Origin: Bacteroidia bacterium
GTDB lineage: Bacteria; Bacteroidota; Bacteroidia; Flavobacteriales; Flavobacteriaceae
DNA length: 64,000 bases
NCBI GenBank assembly: GCA_030427865.1
Contig: JAUICK010000004.1
Span: 124,001 to 188,000 of the forward strand
Direction of reading: 5' to 3'
In this document: piece by piece, positions 35,801 to 46,266 of the stretch
Position numbering within the stretch: position 1 is the first letter of the stretch
Layout: each line of letters opens with the position of its first letter
The notes under the pieces: generated by a model
What the model saw: only the letters and a program-made list of their open reading frames with translations
What the model was told of the DNA's origin: nothing
The model's database searches: none
Program-made: the position numbers and the translations under genes

Positions 35801-36690
35801 AAGGCACCACTTTTACAGTCGAGCTTAAAAATCTAAAACCACTCTACAAAGAGAGTTCTATTTCAAAAAACAATTTAGAAAATTTACAATCTGCAGAAGG
35901 ATTATCTGAATTAGATGAATTCTCATCTGCTAAAATTTTAATTGTTGAAGACAATGATGAACTTAGATCAATACTTGTAGAAACTTTAGGAAAGTATTTT
36001 TTAATATTTGAAGCAAGTAATGGTGTAGAAGGTATAGAAATAGCCTCACAAAATTTTCCTGATATTATACTAACAGATTTGATAATGCCAGAAATGGACG
36101 GAATGGAAATGGCAAAAAAATTAAAAGAAGATATTAGTTTAAATCACATTCCTGTATTTATGTTAACTGTACTTCAAAACTCCAGTCAAAAACTAGAAAG
36201 CATAGAAAGCGGAATTAGTGAATATTTAGAAAAACCTGTAGACACAAAATTATTGTTTGCTAAAATTATAAATACACTCAAATTTCAAAGAAAACTCAGA
36301 GAAAAATATATTCATGATAATGATTCTGAAAATGCCAATTTGTTTAGAAATCAAAAAGACAAAGATTTCTTAAAAAGTTTAGAAGAAAAAATTATAGATA
36401 ATGTAGAAAACAACTCTTTCTCTGTTCATGATTTATCTGCAAGCTTTGGCATGAGTAGAACTTCTCTTTATATGAAATTAAAAAACTTAGTAGATTTATC
36501 TCCTCAAGACTTTATAATTCACACCAAACTAAAGCATGCTAAAAATTTATTAATTAAAGGCGGATTAAGCATTAAAGAAGTAGCTTATAGTTCTGGTTTT
36601 TCTAACCCCAAATATTTTAGCACCTCTTTTAAGAAATTCTACAAACAAACTCCAAGCCGTTTTTTAGACAGTTTAAAAAACGAACAATAA
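32803..36690 (+). CDS. Hybrid two-component system regulator (HTCS) of the polysaccharide locus
   Basis: 1295 residues from a TTG that starts a signal peptide (MKLNTLYFFLFLTPFYLIS). Order of domains: periplasmic two-component propeller repeats (about 25-640), a Y_Y_Y domain (about 670-760, EMKYSWILEGFDKTW), one membrane segment (about 765-790), HisKA with His800 (NNITHEIKTPL) and HATPase (NLLSNAIKYS, DQGFGIP, GTGLGL). The receiver follows with Asp1092 (IILTDLIMPEMDG) and then an AraC-type helix-turn-helix (about 1190-1290, FSVHDLSASFGMSRTSLYMKL). It senses a glycan fragment in the periplasm and activates the locus. A repeated 21-bp-spaced motif in five downstream promoters is its probable target. 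Confidence 0.95.
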   Translation: MKLNTLYFFLFLTPFYLISQNSIDFLQLKGENFSTQSITYAIKKDTEGNLWIASEEGILKNNSKSYKLYNTYNGLPESLSNRASQIFIDSKGTVFAGLEKGVCVYNKFLDKFELLSTKDNINPSLVKSLVEDKHGNIWIGGFNGLWKYDDVSNSLIPTSFNKPITSLTIIKDIILCGTEKGLFVYSITQKSITEIVLDKKLKDIHFIGKIEDKIHVGTESGFHYSLKEKSNSFVFNKIERLYGFPVNDIIKGLSNNILLATDGDGIYELNKQNEILKNYKQDFNNPSSLSSNGIYDIELDTSGILWIATYGGGINYHNYNKLPFSKIQHELNNNNSLASNFTRSIAKDNKGNLWFGSKNGLSIWNLKQNTWRHIKQFNKKNKSQIIVLALESDNDYMWVGTYGYGLYKINVNTFKISKFNDLFKSKNLITKIYAIKKDSNGKIWVGGIDNEMVVISPNNSIKTFPLKDIKAITELRDGNILASGRYGIHKINPKNESFRILEELEPSKSSLAFSTIHSVKELPSNNFVIGTNGAGLIFYNLTTKKIRKINVKSGLPSDIVQGILLKNDNNIWASTTRGLANIITSKTDTVINVYDKRDGLASTEFNYGSYAKLKEFFAFGGVNGVTLFNPDEIIKQEEKPSLVLEKFKLFNKTIKPSEKPLQKHINTIQNLTLKYNENSIGLEFIGIQHSSPNEMKYSWILEGFDKTWSKPSTNNIATYTNLESGEYIFKVKALNKYGNISKERIISIDILSPWWLTNTAFLIYFILSILLIIGVIHFTTVIINKKNADDQIEFFNNITHEIKTPLTILMSSLENITNKKGSSESNKQIKATVKRLNSLFEQMLNFHKVTSQDTIYQNVSKIDLNKYLQGRVKNFQPLTEERNIQIIIENHWKSQIFYYYKDVFDKIILNLLSNAIKYSFDDGTIKIKLNETSKGALKFQIEDQGFGIPKDQQKYILKRYYRARNAINSQKPGTGLGLIMTKKLIEKTGGTISFNSIENKGTTFTVELKNLKPLYKESSISKNNLENLQSAEGLSELDEFSSAKILIVEDNDELRSILVETLGKYFLIFEASNGVEGIEIASQNFPDIILTDLIMPEMDGMEMAKKLKEDISLNHIPVFMLTVLQNSSQKLESIESGISEYLEKPVDTKLLFAKIINTLKFQRKLREKYIHDNDSENANLFRNQKDKDFLKSLEEKIIDNVENNSFSVHDLSASFGMSRTSLYMKLKNLVDLSPQDFIIHTKLKHAKNLLIKGGLSIKEVAYSSGFSNPKYFSTSFKKFYKQTPSRFLDSLKNEQ

Positions 36691-36741
36691 ATTTGAGGTT
36701 ATTTTATTAAATACTCTAAAACTACATGTTTTGTTATGGTT

Positions 36742-36779
36742 CTGACAATTTTCAGACCTTTTTTGATGTTAATTAAAAT
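36742..36779 (+). promoter_or_regulatory. Proposed HTCS operator, site A (before susC)
   Basis: Reads CTGACAATTTTCAGACC followed six bases later by GAT and then TAAAAT. TGAC, the AGACC half-site and GAT are at the same spacing as in sites B, D and E; the second half-site is degenerate here. It lies about 90 bases before the susC ATG, and a variant -7 box TAATTTAG follows at 36800-36807. Confidence 0.5.
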
Positions 36780-36830
36780 CGATTAAATTTTATAAAATCT
36801 AATTTAGCATCAAAATAATCAATCCAAATT

Positions 36831-38351
36831 ATGAAAAAAATATTTAATATTATGTTGTTGTTTTTGCCTTTAGTTTTATTGGCTCAAACAACAGTAAAAG
36901 GTAAAGTTACAGATGAATCCAAATTTCCCTTACCTGGCGCATCTGTAGTTGTAAAAGGTACAACCAAAGGGCAAATTACCGATTTTGATGGTTTATTTAC
37001 TATAAAAATAGATAAATTACCAGCAACGCTTGTAGTTAGTTACTTAGGTTACACCAGTAAAGAGGTTTTAATAACCAATCAAACAGAAATAACTGTAGAA
37101 CTTAAAGCAGACACAGAACAGTTAGAAGAGATCGTTGTTATTGGTTATGGTTCTGTTAACAAAAAAGACGTTACAGGAGCTGTAACTTCAATTAAAACAA
37201 ATGCTACGATAGTAGAACAATCAAGAGGCGTACAAGACATTATTAGAGGGCGTGCAGCAGGTGTACAGGTATTAACTAATGGATCTGAACCTGGAGGTTC
37301 TATATCTGTAAAAATTAGAGGTACTAGCAGTTTAACTGGTAATTCTCAACCTCTTTATGTTGTAGATGGTATTATTATGGATTCTGCTACAGAAGACACT
37401 GCAAATCCTTTAGGAGGTTATACTTCTCAACAAGGTGGTATTTCAGGAATCAATCCTCAAGACATAGAAAGTATAGATGTTTTAAAAGATGCATCTGCAA
37501 CAGCTATTTATGGTTCTAGAGGTGCAAATGGAGTAATAATTATAACAACAAAAAGAGGTAAAACTGGTAAAGCTAAATTTAACTTTAATTCTATGTTAAG
37601 TACAGGAACTGTTGTAAGAAGTTATGATGTTTTAAGTACTAAAGAATTTGCAAATTATCAAAATGACATGAAAGGATATCTAGGATTAGACATCCCATAT
37701 ACAATTACTAATGATAAAGTTTTTACTACTGGAGTAAACCCTACAGAAATAGAAGGTGTAGATTGGGCAGATGATACCTACAGAACTTCTATAATTAATA
37801 ATTACAGATTAACCGCATCTGGTGGTGGAGATAAAAGTAATTATTATATAGCAGGAGGTTATGTAAGTAATAAAGGGGCTTTTCCAAATGCTAAATCAGA
37901 ATCAATGGATTTTAATCTGAACTTAAATCAAGATTTATCAGATAAACTTAACATCAAAGTTAAATTGGCTTCTACTTACACAGACTTATCATCTTCTAAA
38001 GGTACAGATTCTAATGCAAGTACAAATACAAGTATGGTAAGACAAGTTATCTTAGGAACTCCAATACTAAATTTTGCAGAAAACAATCAAGATGTAACAG
38101 ATATCGAAGAAAATTTAGATGGCCCAAGGGCTTGGACAACAGATTATGATGATTTTGCAAATGAAATTAGACTTTTAGGTTCTATTAATTTAGATTACAA
38201 AATATCTGATAATTTTACTTATAGATTACGTCTTGGTGGAGATTATAGAGATAAAGAACGAACTTTTTGGTTTGGTACAGGATTAAGAAGAGGTAGAGAT
38301 CCTAACGGACTTGCTGGTATTAGTACACTTAAGAGATTTAGGTCAACATAG
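36831..38351 (+). pseudogene. SusC/RagA-type TonB-dependent transporter, N-terminal part (frameshifted)
   Basis: 506 codons ending at a TAG at 38349-38351. A signal peptide (MLLFLPLVLLAQ) is followed by a carboxypeptidase-like domain (VKGKVTDESKFPLPGASVVVKGTTKG), a TonB box region and the plug (GRAAGVQVLTNGSEPGG, SIKIRGTSS-type, PLYVVDGIIMD, IDVLKDASATAIYGSRGANGVIIITTK). The barrel then begins. The homologous continuation is in another frame 12 bases downstream (38363-39991). One missing base near 38343-38350 explains the break; together the parts give about 1050 residues, normal for SusC. It is either a sequencing error in a short A-run or a real recent mutation. Confidence 0.88.
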
Positions 38352-38362
38352 ATAATACTCTA

Positions 38363-39991
38363 ATGTATAAAAAGAAATTTGGTAAAAACCACAGAATTAA
38401 CGCTACAGCAGGATTTCTATTTGATAAAACTACAATAGAAAGAACACGTTATTCTGGATCAGATTTTTCAGACAAATCTCTAAGAGCTAATGGTATTTCC
38501 TTTGCCGGAAACAACACACCTTTGATTATAGATAGTGAAGCCCCAGCAATAGTATCTTATATTGGTCGTGTAAACTATACATTAATGAATAAGTATATAT
38601 TTACAGGAACCATAAGAGCAGATGGTAGTAGTAGATTTGCTAAAGGAAATAGATGGGGATATTTCCCAGCGTTTTCTTTTGCCTGGAAAGCATCAGAAGA
38701 ATCGTTTTTAGAAAATTCTAAAATAATTTCTGATTTAAAAGTTAGAGCTGGTTACGGAGAAGTAGGTAATCAAAACATCCCCAATTATCAATTTTTAACT
38801 CCTTTTGATAGAACCGAAGCATCATTATCAGATGCAGACGGTAATGGTTCTTTAATTCCTGTTGTACCTCAAAACTTAGCAAATCCAGATTTAAAATGGG
38901 AAACAGCTTTTCAATACAACGCAGGTATAGATTTTGGTTTATTTGATAATAAAATAACTGGTACATTAGATACATATTACAAATCTAGTTCAGATTTACT
39001 TTTAAATTTTCCAATTTCAGCAAGTAGTGGTTTTGCTACCATATTTGCAAATGTTGGTGATATCGAAAATAAGGGTATCGAATTATCTTTAAGTGCCGAT
39101 ATTATTAATAACGATGATTTAAAATTCAACATATATGGTAATATTTCTCATAACAGAAATAAAATTACCAAAATCGGTACACCCACAGGAAACGTTGGTG
39201 CTTTAGGAAACATCGTTTCTTATTTTGGTAACAATGTTTCAGGAGGTACACATTTTAAACAACCAGCGAATATTTTTATCGAAGGAGAACAAGTAGGTCT
39301 ATTCTATGGTTATCAAACTCAAGGCATTATTAAAGATAATGCACAACTAACTAACACGCCTTCTGGAAACCCGCTACAATATGGAGGAACAGATTTACAA
39401 GTAGGAGATGTTAATTTTGTTGACCAAAATGGAGATGGTAATATTGATGAAAATGATAAAACTATCATTGGTAACCCCAATCCAGATTTTGTATATTCAT
39501 TTGGTTCTAGTTTAGAGTATAAAAACTTTTCACTAAGTTTTCTATTTAACGGAGTCTATGGTAATGACATTGCAAATTCAAACTTATTAGAATTAGGATA
39601 CGCCAACAACACTTCGAGAAATATTATTAAAAATGCTTACCATAATGCTTTTGATGCATCAAACAACCCTAATGGTACTTATCCTCTTGTAGGCGTTGGT
39701 GGAGTTGGTGTAGATTATACAAGAGAATTTAATGATAGAGTTGTAGAAAACGGAAGTTTCTTAAGATTAAGCTTTGTAGCTTTCGATTATAAAGTTCCTG
39801 TAGATAATATAAGTTATATAGACCAGTTAAAACTTACAATTTCTGGGCAAAACTTATGGCTTTTAACAGATTATTCAGGTTTCGATCCAGAAGTAAACAG
39901 TTTTGCTTTTGATCCCTTAAGAATTGGTATAGACTCTGGTTCATTTCCTAACCAAAGAACAATAACTGTTGGTTTAAATGTTGCGTTTTAA
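38363..39991 (+). pseudogene. SusC/RagA-type TonB-dependent transporter, C-terminal part (frameshifted)
   Basis: 542 codons of the SusC barrel. The frame is open back to a TAG at 38339, so the true junction can only be between there and the stop of the N-terminal part; in this frame the codons before the ATG read NIDNTL, the usual run-in to MYKKKFGKNHRINATAGFLFDK. Later barrel landmarks are ADGSSRFAKGNRWGYFPAFSFAWKASEESF and GYGEVGNQNIPNYQ. An EF-hand-like DQNGDGNIDENDKTIIGNPNPDF and the terminal TITVGLNVAF complete an intact barrel. It is the outer-membrane channel that would work with the SusD lipoprotein encoded 18 bases downstream. Confidence 0.88.
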
Positions 39992-40009
39992 AAATAAAAA
40001 AATAAAAAA

Positions 40010-41692
40010 ATGAAAATTTATAATATAAAAACAGTTCTTTTCACCATACTGCTAAGTTTAATTATTTACGGTTGTGAAAATCAATTAGAAGACACTCCGC
40101 AAAATCAATTTACAGAAGTTCAGGTTTTTTCTACTGAAGAAGGTGTAGAAACTGCTGTAAATGGTATGTACGCTCAATTACAAGGGTATGATTATTACGG
40201 AGCAAGAATGCGTTTACTTTTATGGCCACATTCTGGTAAATACCAATCTAAGCAAGGTGCAAATAATGATGCAAATAGATTAGATGCAGTTAATACAAAT
40301 ATTAATTTAGATAGACTTTGGTTAGGAATGTACCAGACTTTAAACCAAATAAATTTAGTTATTAAAAATGTAAAAGGTAATGGTTTAAAAAATGAAAAAT
40401 CAAGCTTAGGTCAAGCCTATTTTTTAAGAGCTGTTGTATATTTTGATATGGTAAGAATGTTTGGAGAAGTACCTTTAAGAACTGAGCCCGCAACCAAACA
40501 AACTACTAACTTAGCAAAAAGCACTAGAGAAGAAATTTATAACTTAATTATTTCTGATTTAAAATTAGCTGCTGATTTGTTACCAAACAGAGGAGAATAC
40601 ATTAACGGAAGACCAATTAAATATGCTGCAAATGCTTATTTAGGTAAAGTTTATGTTACAATTGCTGGTGAAAATTCTGCCACTGTAAAAGCAAGTAATT
40701 TTGATCCTGTTACTGAGTCTGAAATTACTGTAGCCACTATTACTAATTTTTGGGAAGAAGCTAAAAAAGAGCTAAATACAGTTATAACTCAAGGAGGCTA
40801 TAAATTAACCACGACTTATGCAGATTTGTGGGCAGAAGGTGTTGGAAGCAGAAATACAGAAGAATCTATATTTGAACTGCAATATGGTATAACTGGTGTT
40901 GTTAGAACTAACGATATTATTAGAGATGTAGTACCAGCAAATCATCCTATTGTAGCTACTGGAACAAGAACCTTTGGTAGAATTAGACCTAATAAAGAAA
41001 TGTTTAGTGATCATATTATTCAATATTCTGGTTTAAATTTTTCTGGTCAAAGTTTTATTCCAGCAGGAAAAGGCAGTAATATTATTACATTAGACCCTGC
41101 AGTGGCTGATCCAAGAATAGATGAAACATTCATTTACAACGCTTACAACAGATCTACAAACGGAAAAGCTGTAAATATTTTTCCTCGTTTAAATAAAGGT
41201 AATAATGCCTATCCCCACTTAAAAAAATATAAAGATTTAAGTTATGATGGAACCAATACCATAAACAACCATATTATGATGCGTTTTGCTGATGTATTAC
41301 TTTTAATGGCAGAGGTAGAAAATGAAATTAACGGGCCAGCAACAGCTTACCCCTATGTAAATCGAGTGCTTAGTAGAGCAAGAACAACTGCGACAGGTAC
41401 ATCAGTACAACCGGCAGATTGGTCAGCTACAAACATTCCAGATAAAGACACATTTAGAGAAAGAATTCTTAAAGAAAGAGAATACGAACTAAATGGTGAA
41501 GGACATGAATGGTTTGATATGAGAAGACGTGGTTTAGGTCGTTTCCAAGAACAAGTAAACCACCATAATGCAGCTGTAGTATTTTATAAATCAAATGGTA
41601 ATAGAGATTTTATTTTTGAAAATATAGAATCAGAAATATACTTACCTATACCTCTATCAGAAATCACTACTAATACATTCATTAACGAATAA
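40010..41692 (+). CDS. RagB/SusD family outer-membrane glycan-binding lipoprotein
   Basis: 560 residues with a lipobox (LLSLIIYGCENQ, Cys22). SusD landmarks are TPQNQFTEVQVFSTEEGVETAVNGMYAQLQGYDYYGARM, LGQAYFLRAVVYFDMVRMFGEVPLRTEPA, the middle IMMRFADVLLLMAEVENEINGP, and near the end KEREYELNGEGHEWFDMRRRG. It is a surface lipoprotein that captures glycan for the SusC channel, whose gene lies 18 bases upstream. A large hairpin follows the stop and separates it from the downstream sulfatase. Confidence 0.96.
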   Translation: MKIYNIKTVLFTILLSLIIYGCENQLEDTPQNQFTEVQVFSTEEGVETAVNGMYAQLQGYDYYGARMRLLLWPHSGKYQSKQGANNDANRLDAVNTNINLDRLWLGMYQTLNQINLVIKNVKGNGLKNEKSSLGQAYFLRAVVYFDMVRMFGEVPLRTEPATKQTTNLAKSTREEIYNLIISDLKLAADLLPNRGEYINGRPIKYAANAYLGKVYVTIAGENSATVKASNFDPVTESEITVATITNFWEEAKKELNTVITQGGYKLTTTYADLWAEGVGSRNTEESIFELQYGITGVVRTNDIIRDVVPANHPIVATGTRTFGRIRPNKEMFSDHIIQYSGLNFSGQSFIPAGKGSNIITLDPAVADPRIDETFIYNAYNRSTNGKAVNIFPRLNKGNNAYPHLKKYKDLSYDGTNTINNHIMMRFADVLLLMAEVENEINGPATAYPYVNRVLSRARTTATGTSVQPADWSATNIPDKDTFRERILKEREYELNGEGHEWFDMRRRGLGRFQEQVNHHNAAVVFYKSNGNRDFIFENIESEIYLPIPLSEITTNTFINE

Positions 41693-41699
41693 AACACTC

Positions 41700-41759
41700 A
41701 GCTTTCTATTATTTTAAAATTTTATTTTAATTAATTAACGTTTAAAATAATAGAAAGCT
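41700..41759. repeat. Long inverted repeat after susD
   Basis: Perfect 19-base arms, AGCTTTCTATTATTTTAAA and its complement, flank 22 bases of AT-rich loop, beginning 7 bases after the susD stop. There is no clean T-run after the right arm. It may stabilise the susCD message or partly terminate it, giving more SusCD than downstream enzymes. Confidence 0.7.
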
Positions 41760-41897
41760 TATTTACAATTTACGTCTTAATAAAGGTTTACTAGGTTAAA
41801 GTAATCAAATACAATTTCTCTAAAATTCAAGACATTTTTGTAAAAAACTTTGTTTTATTTTAATTCTAAAAAGTCCTATAAAATTTAAAAAAACAGT

Positions 41898-43550
41898 ATG
41901 ATAAAACCTAAAAAACATACCCTTATAATTCTAAGTGTTTTAGCTATTTTATTAGTACTTTCATACTGTAATAGCAAAACTTTCAATAATATTGCAAAAA
42001 AAGATAACACCAAACAAAGACCAAATATCATCTTTATAATGGCAGATGATTTAACCACTCAAGCCATAAGTGCTTATGGTGGTATTTATAAAGATATTGC
42101 ACCAACTCCTAATATTGATATTCTTGCAAAAGAAGGTATGTTATTTCAAGATGTTTTATGTACAAACGCAATATGCGGACCTTCAAGAGCCTCTATTTTA
42201 ACAGGAAATTATAGTAATGTAAATGGTTATTATAAAAATGAAAGAGGAGGAAAATTTGATAAATCTAAATGGACATTTCCTCAAGAGTTTCAAAAAAATG
42301 GATACCAAACAAGTTTATTTGGAAAGTGGCACTTAGGCACAGAACCTCAGGGTTTTGACGACTATAAATACCATAATTCTGCAGGTCAACAAGGGATGTA
42401 TTGGAATCCTATTTTTAATGAAAATGGAGTAGATGTAAAAGAAGAAGGTTATTCTACTAATTTAAGCACAGATTTTGCAATCGATTGGCTTTCTCAAAAA
42501 AGACAAAAACACAAACCGTTTTTAATGGTTTTACAATATAAAGCACCTCACAGACCTTGGGAACCAGACACCAAATACGAAAACTTATGGGATGATATGG
42601 AAATGCCTTACCCCTCTACTTTTAATGACGATTATAAAGGTCGTGAGTTAACCGCTGGTGATACAGAAATGACAATGGACTACTTCTCAAGAAGAGACAT
42701 GAAGTTTAAAACTCCAAAAGGGCTTCACTGGAAAGATCGTTTAAAATGGGAGTTTTATGGTTCTAAACCCGGAGAAATTGTACAGCCAGAAAACATGTCT
42801 CCAGAAGAAGGTAAAAAATGGCGTTACCAAACTTATATCAAAGATTATTTAGCCTGTGTTAAATCTGTTGATGATAACGTTGGCCGTGTTTTAAAATATT
42901 TAAAAGAAAATAATTTAGAAGAAAATACTATTGTAGTACTTACATCAGATCAAGGTTTTTATTTAGGCGATCACGGTTTTTTCGATAAAAGATTTATCTA
43001 CGAAGAATCTTTGAGAATGCCTTTTATGGTTAGATATCCTAAAAAAATAAAACCCGGTGCAGTAAACCAAGATATTATAAAAAATATAGATTTTGCACCA
43101 ACTTTATTAGATTTAGCAGAAATAAAACCGTCAAATACTACACAAGGAAATAGTTTTAAACCTATTCTTTTTGGTAAAACTCCCAAAAATTGGGAACAAG
43201 CCATGTATTATCATTATTATGAGTTTCCATACTGGCATCATGTTCAACCTCATTATGGTATAAGAACTCAAAAATATACTTTAGCTCATTTTTACTACAA
43301 TATAGATGTTTGGGAATTATACGATTTAGAAAAAGACCCAAAACAAATGCATAATATTATTTCAGACCCTCAATATACCAATGTTGTTTCTAAACTGAAG
43401 TTACAATTAGAGGAGTTAATGAAAAAATATGAAAACAATAAATCTTTAAGTGAATTTAGAGCTATAACAGATTCTGATTTTGGTGCAATTGTAGATGAAA
43501 AAAAAGGAGAAATTTCTGTTCAAGACATTATTTCAAAAAATAGAAAGTAA
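41898..43550 (+). CDS. Sulfatase (S1 family), GlcNAc-6-sulfatase-like
   Basis: 550 residues. An N-terminal hydrophobic segment (IILSVLAILLVLSYCNSK) suggests a lipoprotein (Cys24). The formylglycine motif is CGPSRAS with Cys93 in CTNAICGPSRASILTG; calcium ligands start at FIMADDLT, and GKWHLG and SDQGFYLGDHGFFDKRFIYEESLRMPF complete the active site. The DKR-x-x-YEESLR stretch is typical of subfamilies that include GlcNAc-6-O-sulfatases (S1_11 type), so a 6-O-sulfated gluco-configured sugar is a plausible target. Subfamily is from motif memory only. It stands between the SusD hairpin and the first GH94. Confidence 0.9.
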   Translation: MIKPKKHTLIILSVLAILLVLSYCNSKTFNNIAKKDNTKQRPNIIFIMADDLTTQAISAYGGIYKDIAPTPNIDILAKEGMLFQDVLCTNAICGPSRASILTGNYSNVNGYYKNERGGKFDKSKWTFPQEFQKNGYQTSLFGKWHLGTEPQGFDDYKYHNSAGQQGMYWNPIFNENGVDVKEEGYSTNLSTDFAIDWLSQKRQKHKPFLMVLQYKAPHRPWEPDTKYENLWDDMEMPYPSTFNDDYKGRELTAGDTEMTMDYFSRRDMKFKTPKGLHWKDRLKWEFYGSKPGEIVQPENMSPEEGKKWRYQTYIKDYLACVKSVDDNVGRVLKYLKENNLEENTIVVLTSDQGFYLGDHGFFDKRFIYEESLRMPFMVRYPKKIKPGAVNQDIIKNIDFAPTLLDLAEIKPSNTTQGNSFKPILFGKTPKNWEQAMYYHYYEFPYWHHVQPHYGIRTQKYTLAHFYYNIDVWELYDLEKDPKQMHNIISDPQYTNVVSKLKLQLEELMKKYENNKSLSEFRAITDSDFGAIVDEKKGEISVQDIISKNRK

Positions 43551-43660
43551 ACGCTTTCTACGACTTCTTAACAATTCATAAAAAATAAATTTTCTTATTT
43601 CCTTATCACATTCGTTAAATAATCGTCAAAAAAGGGACATTATTGGTGATTTCTTATGAA

Positions 43661-43698
43661 TTGACAATATAAAGACTTCTTCTGATTGTGAGTAAACC
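43661..43698 (+). promoter_or_regulatory. Proposed HTCS operator, site B (before the cellobiose phosphorylase)
   Basis: TTGACAATATAAAGACTT, then GAT at position 24 and TAAACC at positions 33-38. The second half-site is exact, and the first (AAGACT) is degenerate. It lies about 145 bases before the GH94 ATG in a 255-base gap, with the AT-rich TATATAATAG just downstream as a possible core promoter. Confidence 0.6.
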
Positions 43699-43805
43699 GT
43701 ATATAATAGTATTAAAATTAATTTTACTATCGAGAAACTGTATTTATAGCTCATCAATACCCAATAGATACAAAAATAACAATCATCATATACAAATTAC
43801 AAAAA

Positions 43806-46244
43806 ATGAAATACGGACATTTTGACGACGCAAATAGAGAGTATGTAATCACAAATCCAAAAACACCTTTTCCATGGATTAATTATTTAGGAGATAAAGA
43901 TTTTTTCTCTTTAATATCTAATACTGCTGGAGGGTATTCTTTCTATAAAGATGCAAAATTTAGAAGGTTAAATCGTTACAGATATAACAATGTTCCTATG
44001 GATGATGGTGGACGTTATTTCTATATAAATGATGGTCAAGATATTTGGAATCCAGGTTGGAAACCGTCTAAAACAGAGTTAGACAATTACGAGTGTAGAC
44101 ATGGAATGAATTATACCAAAATTTCTGGTGAGAAAAACGGAATTAAAGCAGAAACTTTATTCTTTGTTCCTTTAAATACTTGGGCAGAAGTTCAAAAAAT
44201 CACTTTAACAAATACCTCTAACGAAATAAAGAAGTTCAAATTTTTCTCATATAACGAGTGGGCTTTATGGAATGCACAAACCGATATGGAAAACTTTCAA
44301 CGTAACTTTTCTACAGGTGAAGTGGAAATAGAAGATTCTGTAATTTATCATAAAACAGAGTATAGAGAGCGTAGAAATCATTTTGCTTTTTATTCGGTTA
44401 ATACAGAAATAGATGGTTTCGATACAGACAGAGAAAGTTTTGTTGGGTTATACAATTCACACGCAAATCCAGAAGTGGTTTTAACTGGAAGCCCAAAAAA
44501 TACAATAGCTCATGGTTGGAGCCCAATAGCTTCTCATTATATAGAAATAGAATTACAACCAAGAGAAAGTACAGATTTAATATTTGTGTTAGGTTATATA
44601 GAAAATGCAGAAGATGACAAATGGGAATCTAAAGGAATTATCAACAAAACAAAGGCAAAAGAAGTTATTGTAAAGTTTGACACTGTTGAAAAAGTAGATG
44701 CTGCTTTGGCTAAATTACGTGTCTATTGGGATGATATTTTAAACCGTTTTCAAATTGAATCTGGTGATGAAAGATTAGACAGACAAGTAAATATTTGGAA
44801 CCAATACCAATGTATGGTTACTTTTAATTTCTCACGTTCTGCATCTTATTTTGAAAGCGGAATTGGTAGAGGAATGGGCTTTAGAGATTCCAATCAAGAT
44901 TTAATCGGTTTTGTACATCAAGCACCAGAAAGAGCAAGACAAAGAGTTATAGATATTGCTTCTACACAATTTCCAGGTGGAGGTTGTTATCACCAATATC
45001 AGCCACTTACAAAACGTGGTAATAACGAAGTTGGTGGTGGCTTTAATGATGATCCAATGTGGTTAATCTTAGGGGTAACTGCTTATATTAAAGAGTCTGG
45101 AGATTTTTCAATTTTGGATGAAATGGTGCCTTTTGATAATGATGAAAGTTTGGCGCAAACCATGTTTAATCACTTAACCATTTCTTTCAATCATGTTATT
45201 AATAATTTAGGACCAAATAAATTACCTCTAATTGGACGTGCAGACTGGAACGACTGTTTGAACTTGAATTGTTTCTCTATGAATCCTAACGAATCTTTTC
45301 AAACAACAGAAAACAATTCAAAAGGCTCTAAAGCAGAATCTTTAATGATTGCTGGGTTATTTGTCTATTATGGAAGAGAATATATAGAGTTATGTAAAGT
45401 TTTAGGAAAAACAGAAGAAACTGCTCGTGCACAAGGTGAAGTTGATGCCATGGTAAATGCCATCAAAGAAAATGGTTGGGATGGAGAATGGTTTTTAAGA
45501 GCTTACGATTTCTACGGAAACAAAATCGGTTCTCATGAAAACGAAGAAGGAAAGATTTTTATCGAATCGAATGGTTTTTGTACGATGGCAAAAATTGGTG
45601 ACGAAGAAGGCATGTGCGAAAAGGCTTTAGATTCGGTTAAAGAACGTTTAGACACCAAATACGGAATTGTTTTAAACAATCCTGCCTATACAAAATATCA
45701 TATTGAAATGGGAGAAATTTCGACTTATCCTCCTGGTTATAAAGAAAATGCAGGTATTTTTTGTCATAACAATCCTTGGATTATGATTGGAGAAACAGAA
45801 TTAGGACGTGGAGATCAAGCCTATGAATACTACACTAAAATTGCTCCAGCATTTTTACAGGATATTCAAGAATTACACAAAACAGAACCTTATGTATATT
45901 CTCAAATGATTGCTGGTAAAGATGCATTTAAACCTGGTGAAGCAAAAAACTCTTGGTTAACAGGAACTGCTGCTTGGAATTATGCCGCGATTACTCAACA
46001 TATTTTAGGAATTAGACCTGCATTACAAGGCTTATTAATAGACCCATGTATTCCAACAAAATGGGATGGTTTTAAAGTGTCAAGAAAATTTAGAGGATAT
46101 ACTTTAAAAATTGAAGTAAAAAACCCTAATCATGTATCTAAAGGAGTTAAACAAATTACTATTGATGGAAATGTAATAGAAGGCAATTTAATTCCAGTTT
46201 TAGAAGCTAAAAAAACCTACGATGTCAAAGTAACATTAGGATAA
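43806..46244 (+). CDS. Cellobiose phosphorylase (GH94)
   Basis: 812 residues, cytoplasmic (no signal). It follows characterised cellobiose phosphorylases closely: start [96 protein letters not shown], the catalytic-acid region [11 protein letters not shown] (Asp480-Asp483), and [18 protein letters not shown]. It phosphorolyses cellobiose to glucose-1-phosphate and glucose. It is the first gene of a phosphorylase/symporter/phosphorylase run (22-base gap to the symporter). A proposed HTCS site lies upstream. Of the PUL genes this gives the clearest clue to a beta-1,4-glucan substrate. Confidence 0.9.
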   Translation: MKYGHFDDANREYVITNPKTPFPWINYLGDKDFFSLISNTAGGYSFYKDAKFRRLNRYRYNNVPMDDGGRYFYINDGQDIWNPGWKPSKTELDNYECRHGMNYTKISGEKNGIKAETLFFVPLNTWAEVQKITLTNTSNEIKKFKFFSYNEWALWNAQTDMENFQRNFSTGEVEIEDSVIYHKTEYRERRNHFAFYSVNTEIDGFDTDRESFVGLYNSHANPEVVLTGSPKNTIAHGWSPIASHYIEIELQPRESTDLIFVLGYIENAEDDKWESKGIINKTKAKEVIVKFDTVEKVDAALAKLRVYWDDILNRFQIESGDERLDRQVNIWNQYQCMVTFNFSRSASYFESGIGRGMGFRDSNQDLIGFVHQAPERARQRVIDIASTQFPGGGCYHQYQPLTKRGNNEVGGGFNDDPMWLILGVTAYIKESGDFSILDEMVPFDNDESLAQTMFNHLTISFNHVINNLGPNKLPLIGRADWNDCLNLNCFSMNPNESFQTTENNSKGSKAESLMIAGLFVYYGREYIELCKVLGKTEETARAQGEVDAMVNAIKENGWDGEWFLRAYDFYGNKIGSHENEEGKIFIESNGFCTMAKIGDEEGMCEKALDSVKERLDTKYGIVLNNPAYTKYHIEMGEISTYPPGYKENAGIFCHNNPWIMIGETELGRGDQAYEYYTKIAPAFLQDIQELHKTEPYVYSQMIAGKDAFKPGEAKNSWLTGTAAWNYAAITQHILGIRPALQGLLIDPCIPTKWDGFKVSRKFRGYTLKIEVKNPNHVSKGVKQITIDGNVIEGNLIPVLEAKKTYDVKVTLG

Positions 46245-46266
46245 TCAACCAAAAAAACGAACATTT

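Noticed and set aside
38363..39991. Second SusC frame as an independent gene starting at its ATG
   Set aside because: The product would lack signal peptide and plug, and it continues the upstream barrel without loss of sequence; a frameshift is the simpler reading.
43541..43560. Small hairpin TAGAAAG / CTTTCTA over the stop of the first sulfatase
   Set aside because: Seven base pairs, AT-rich and without a T-run; too weak to call a terminator.
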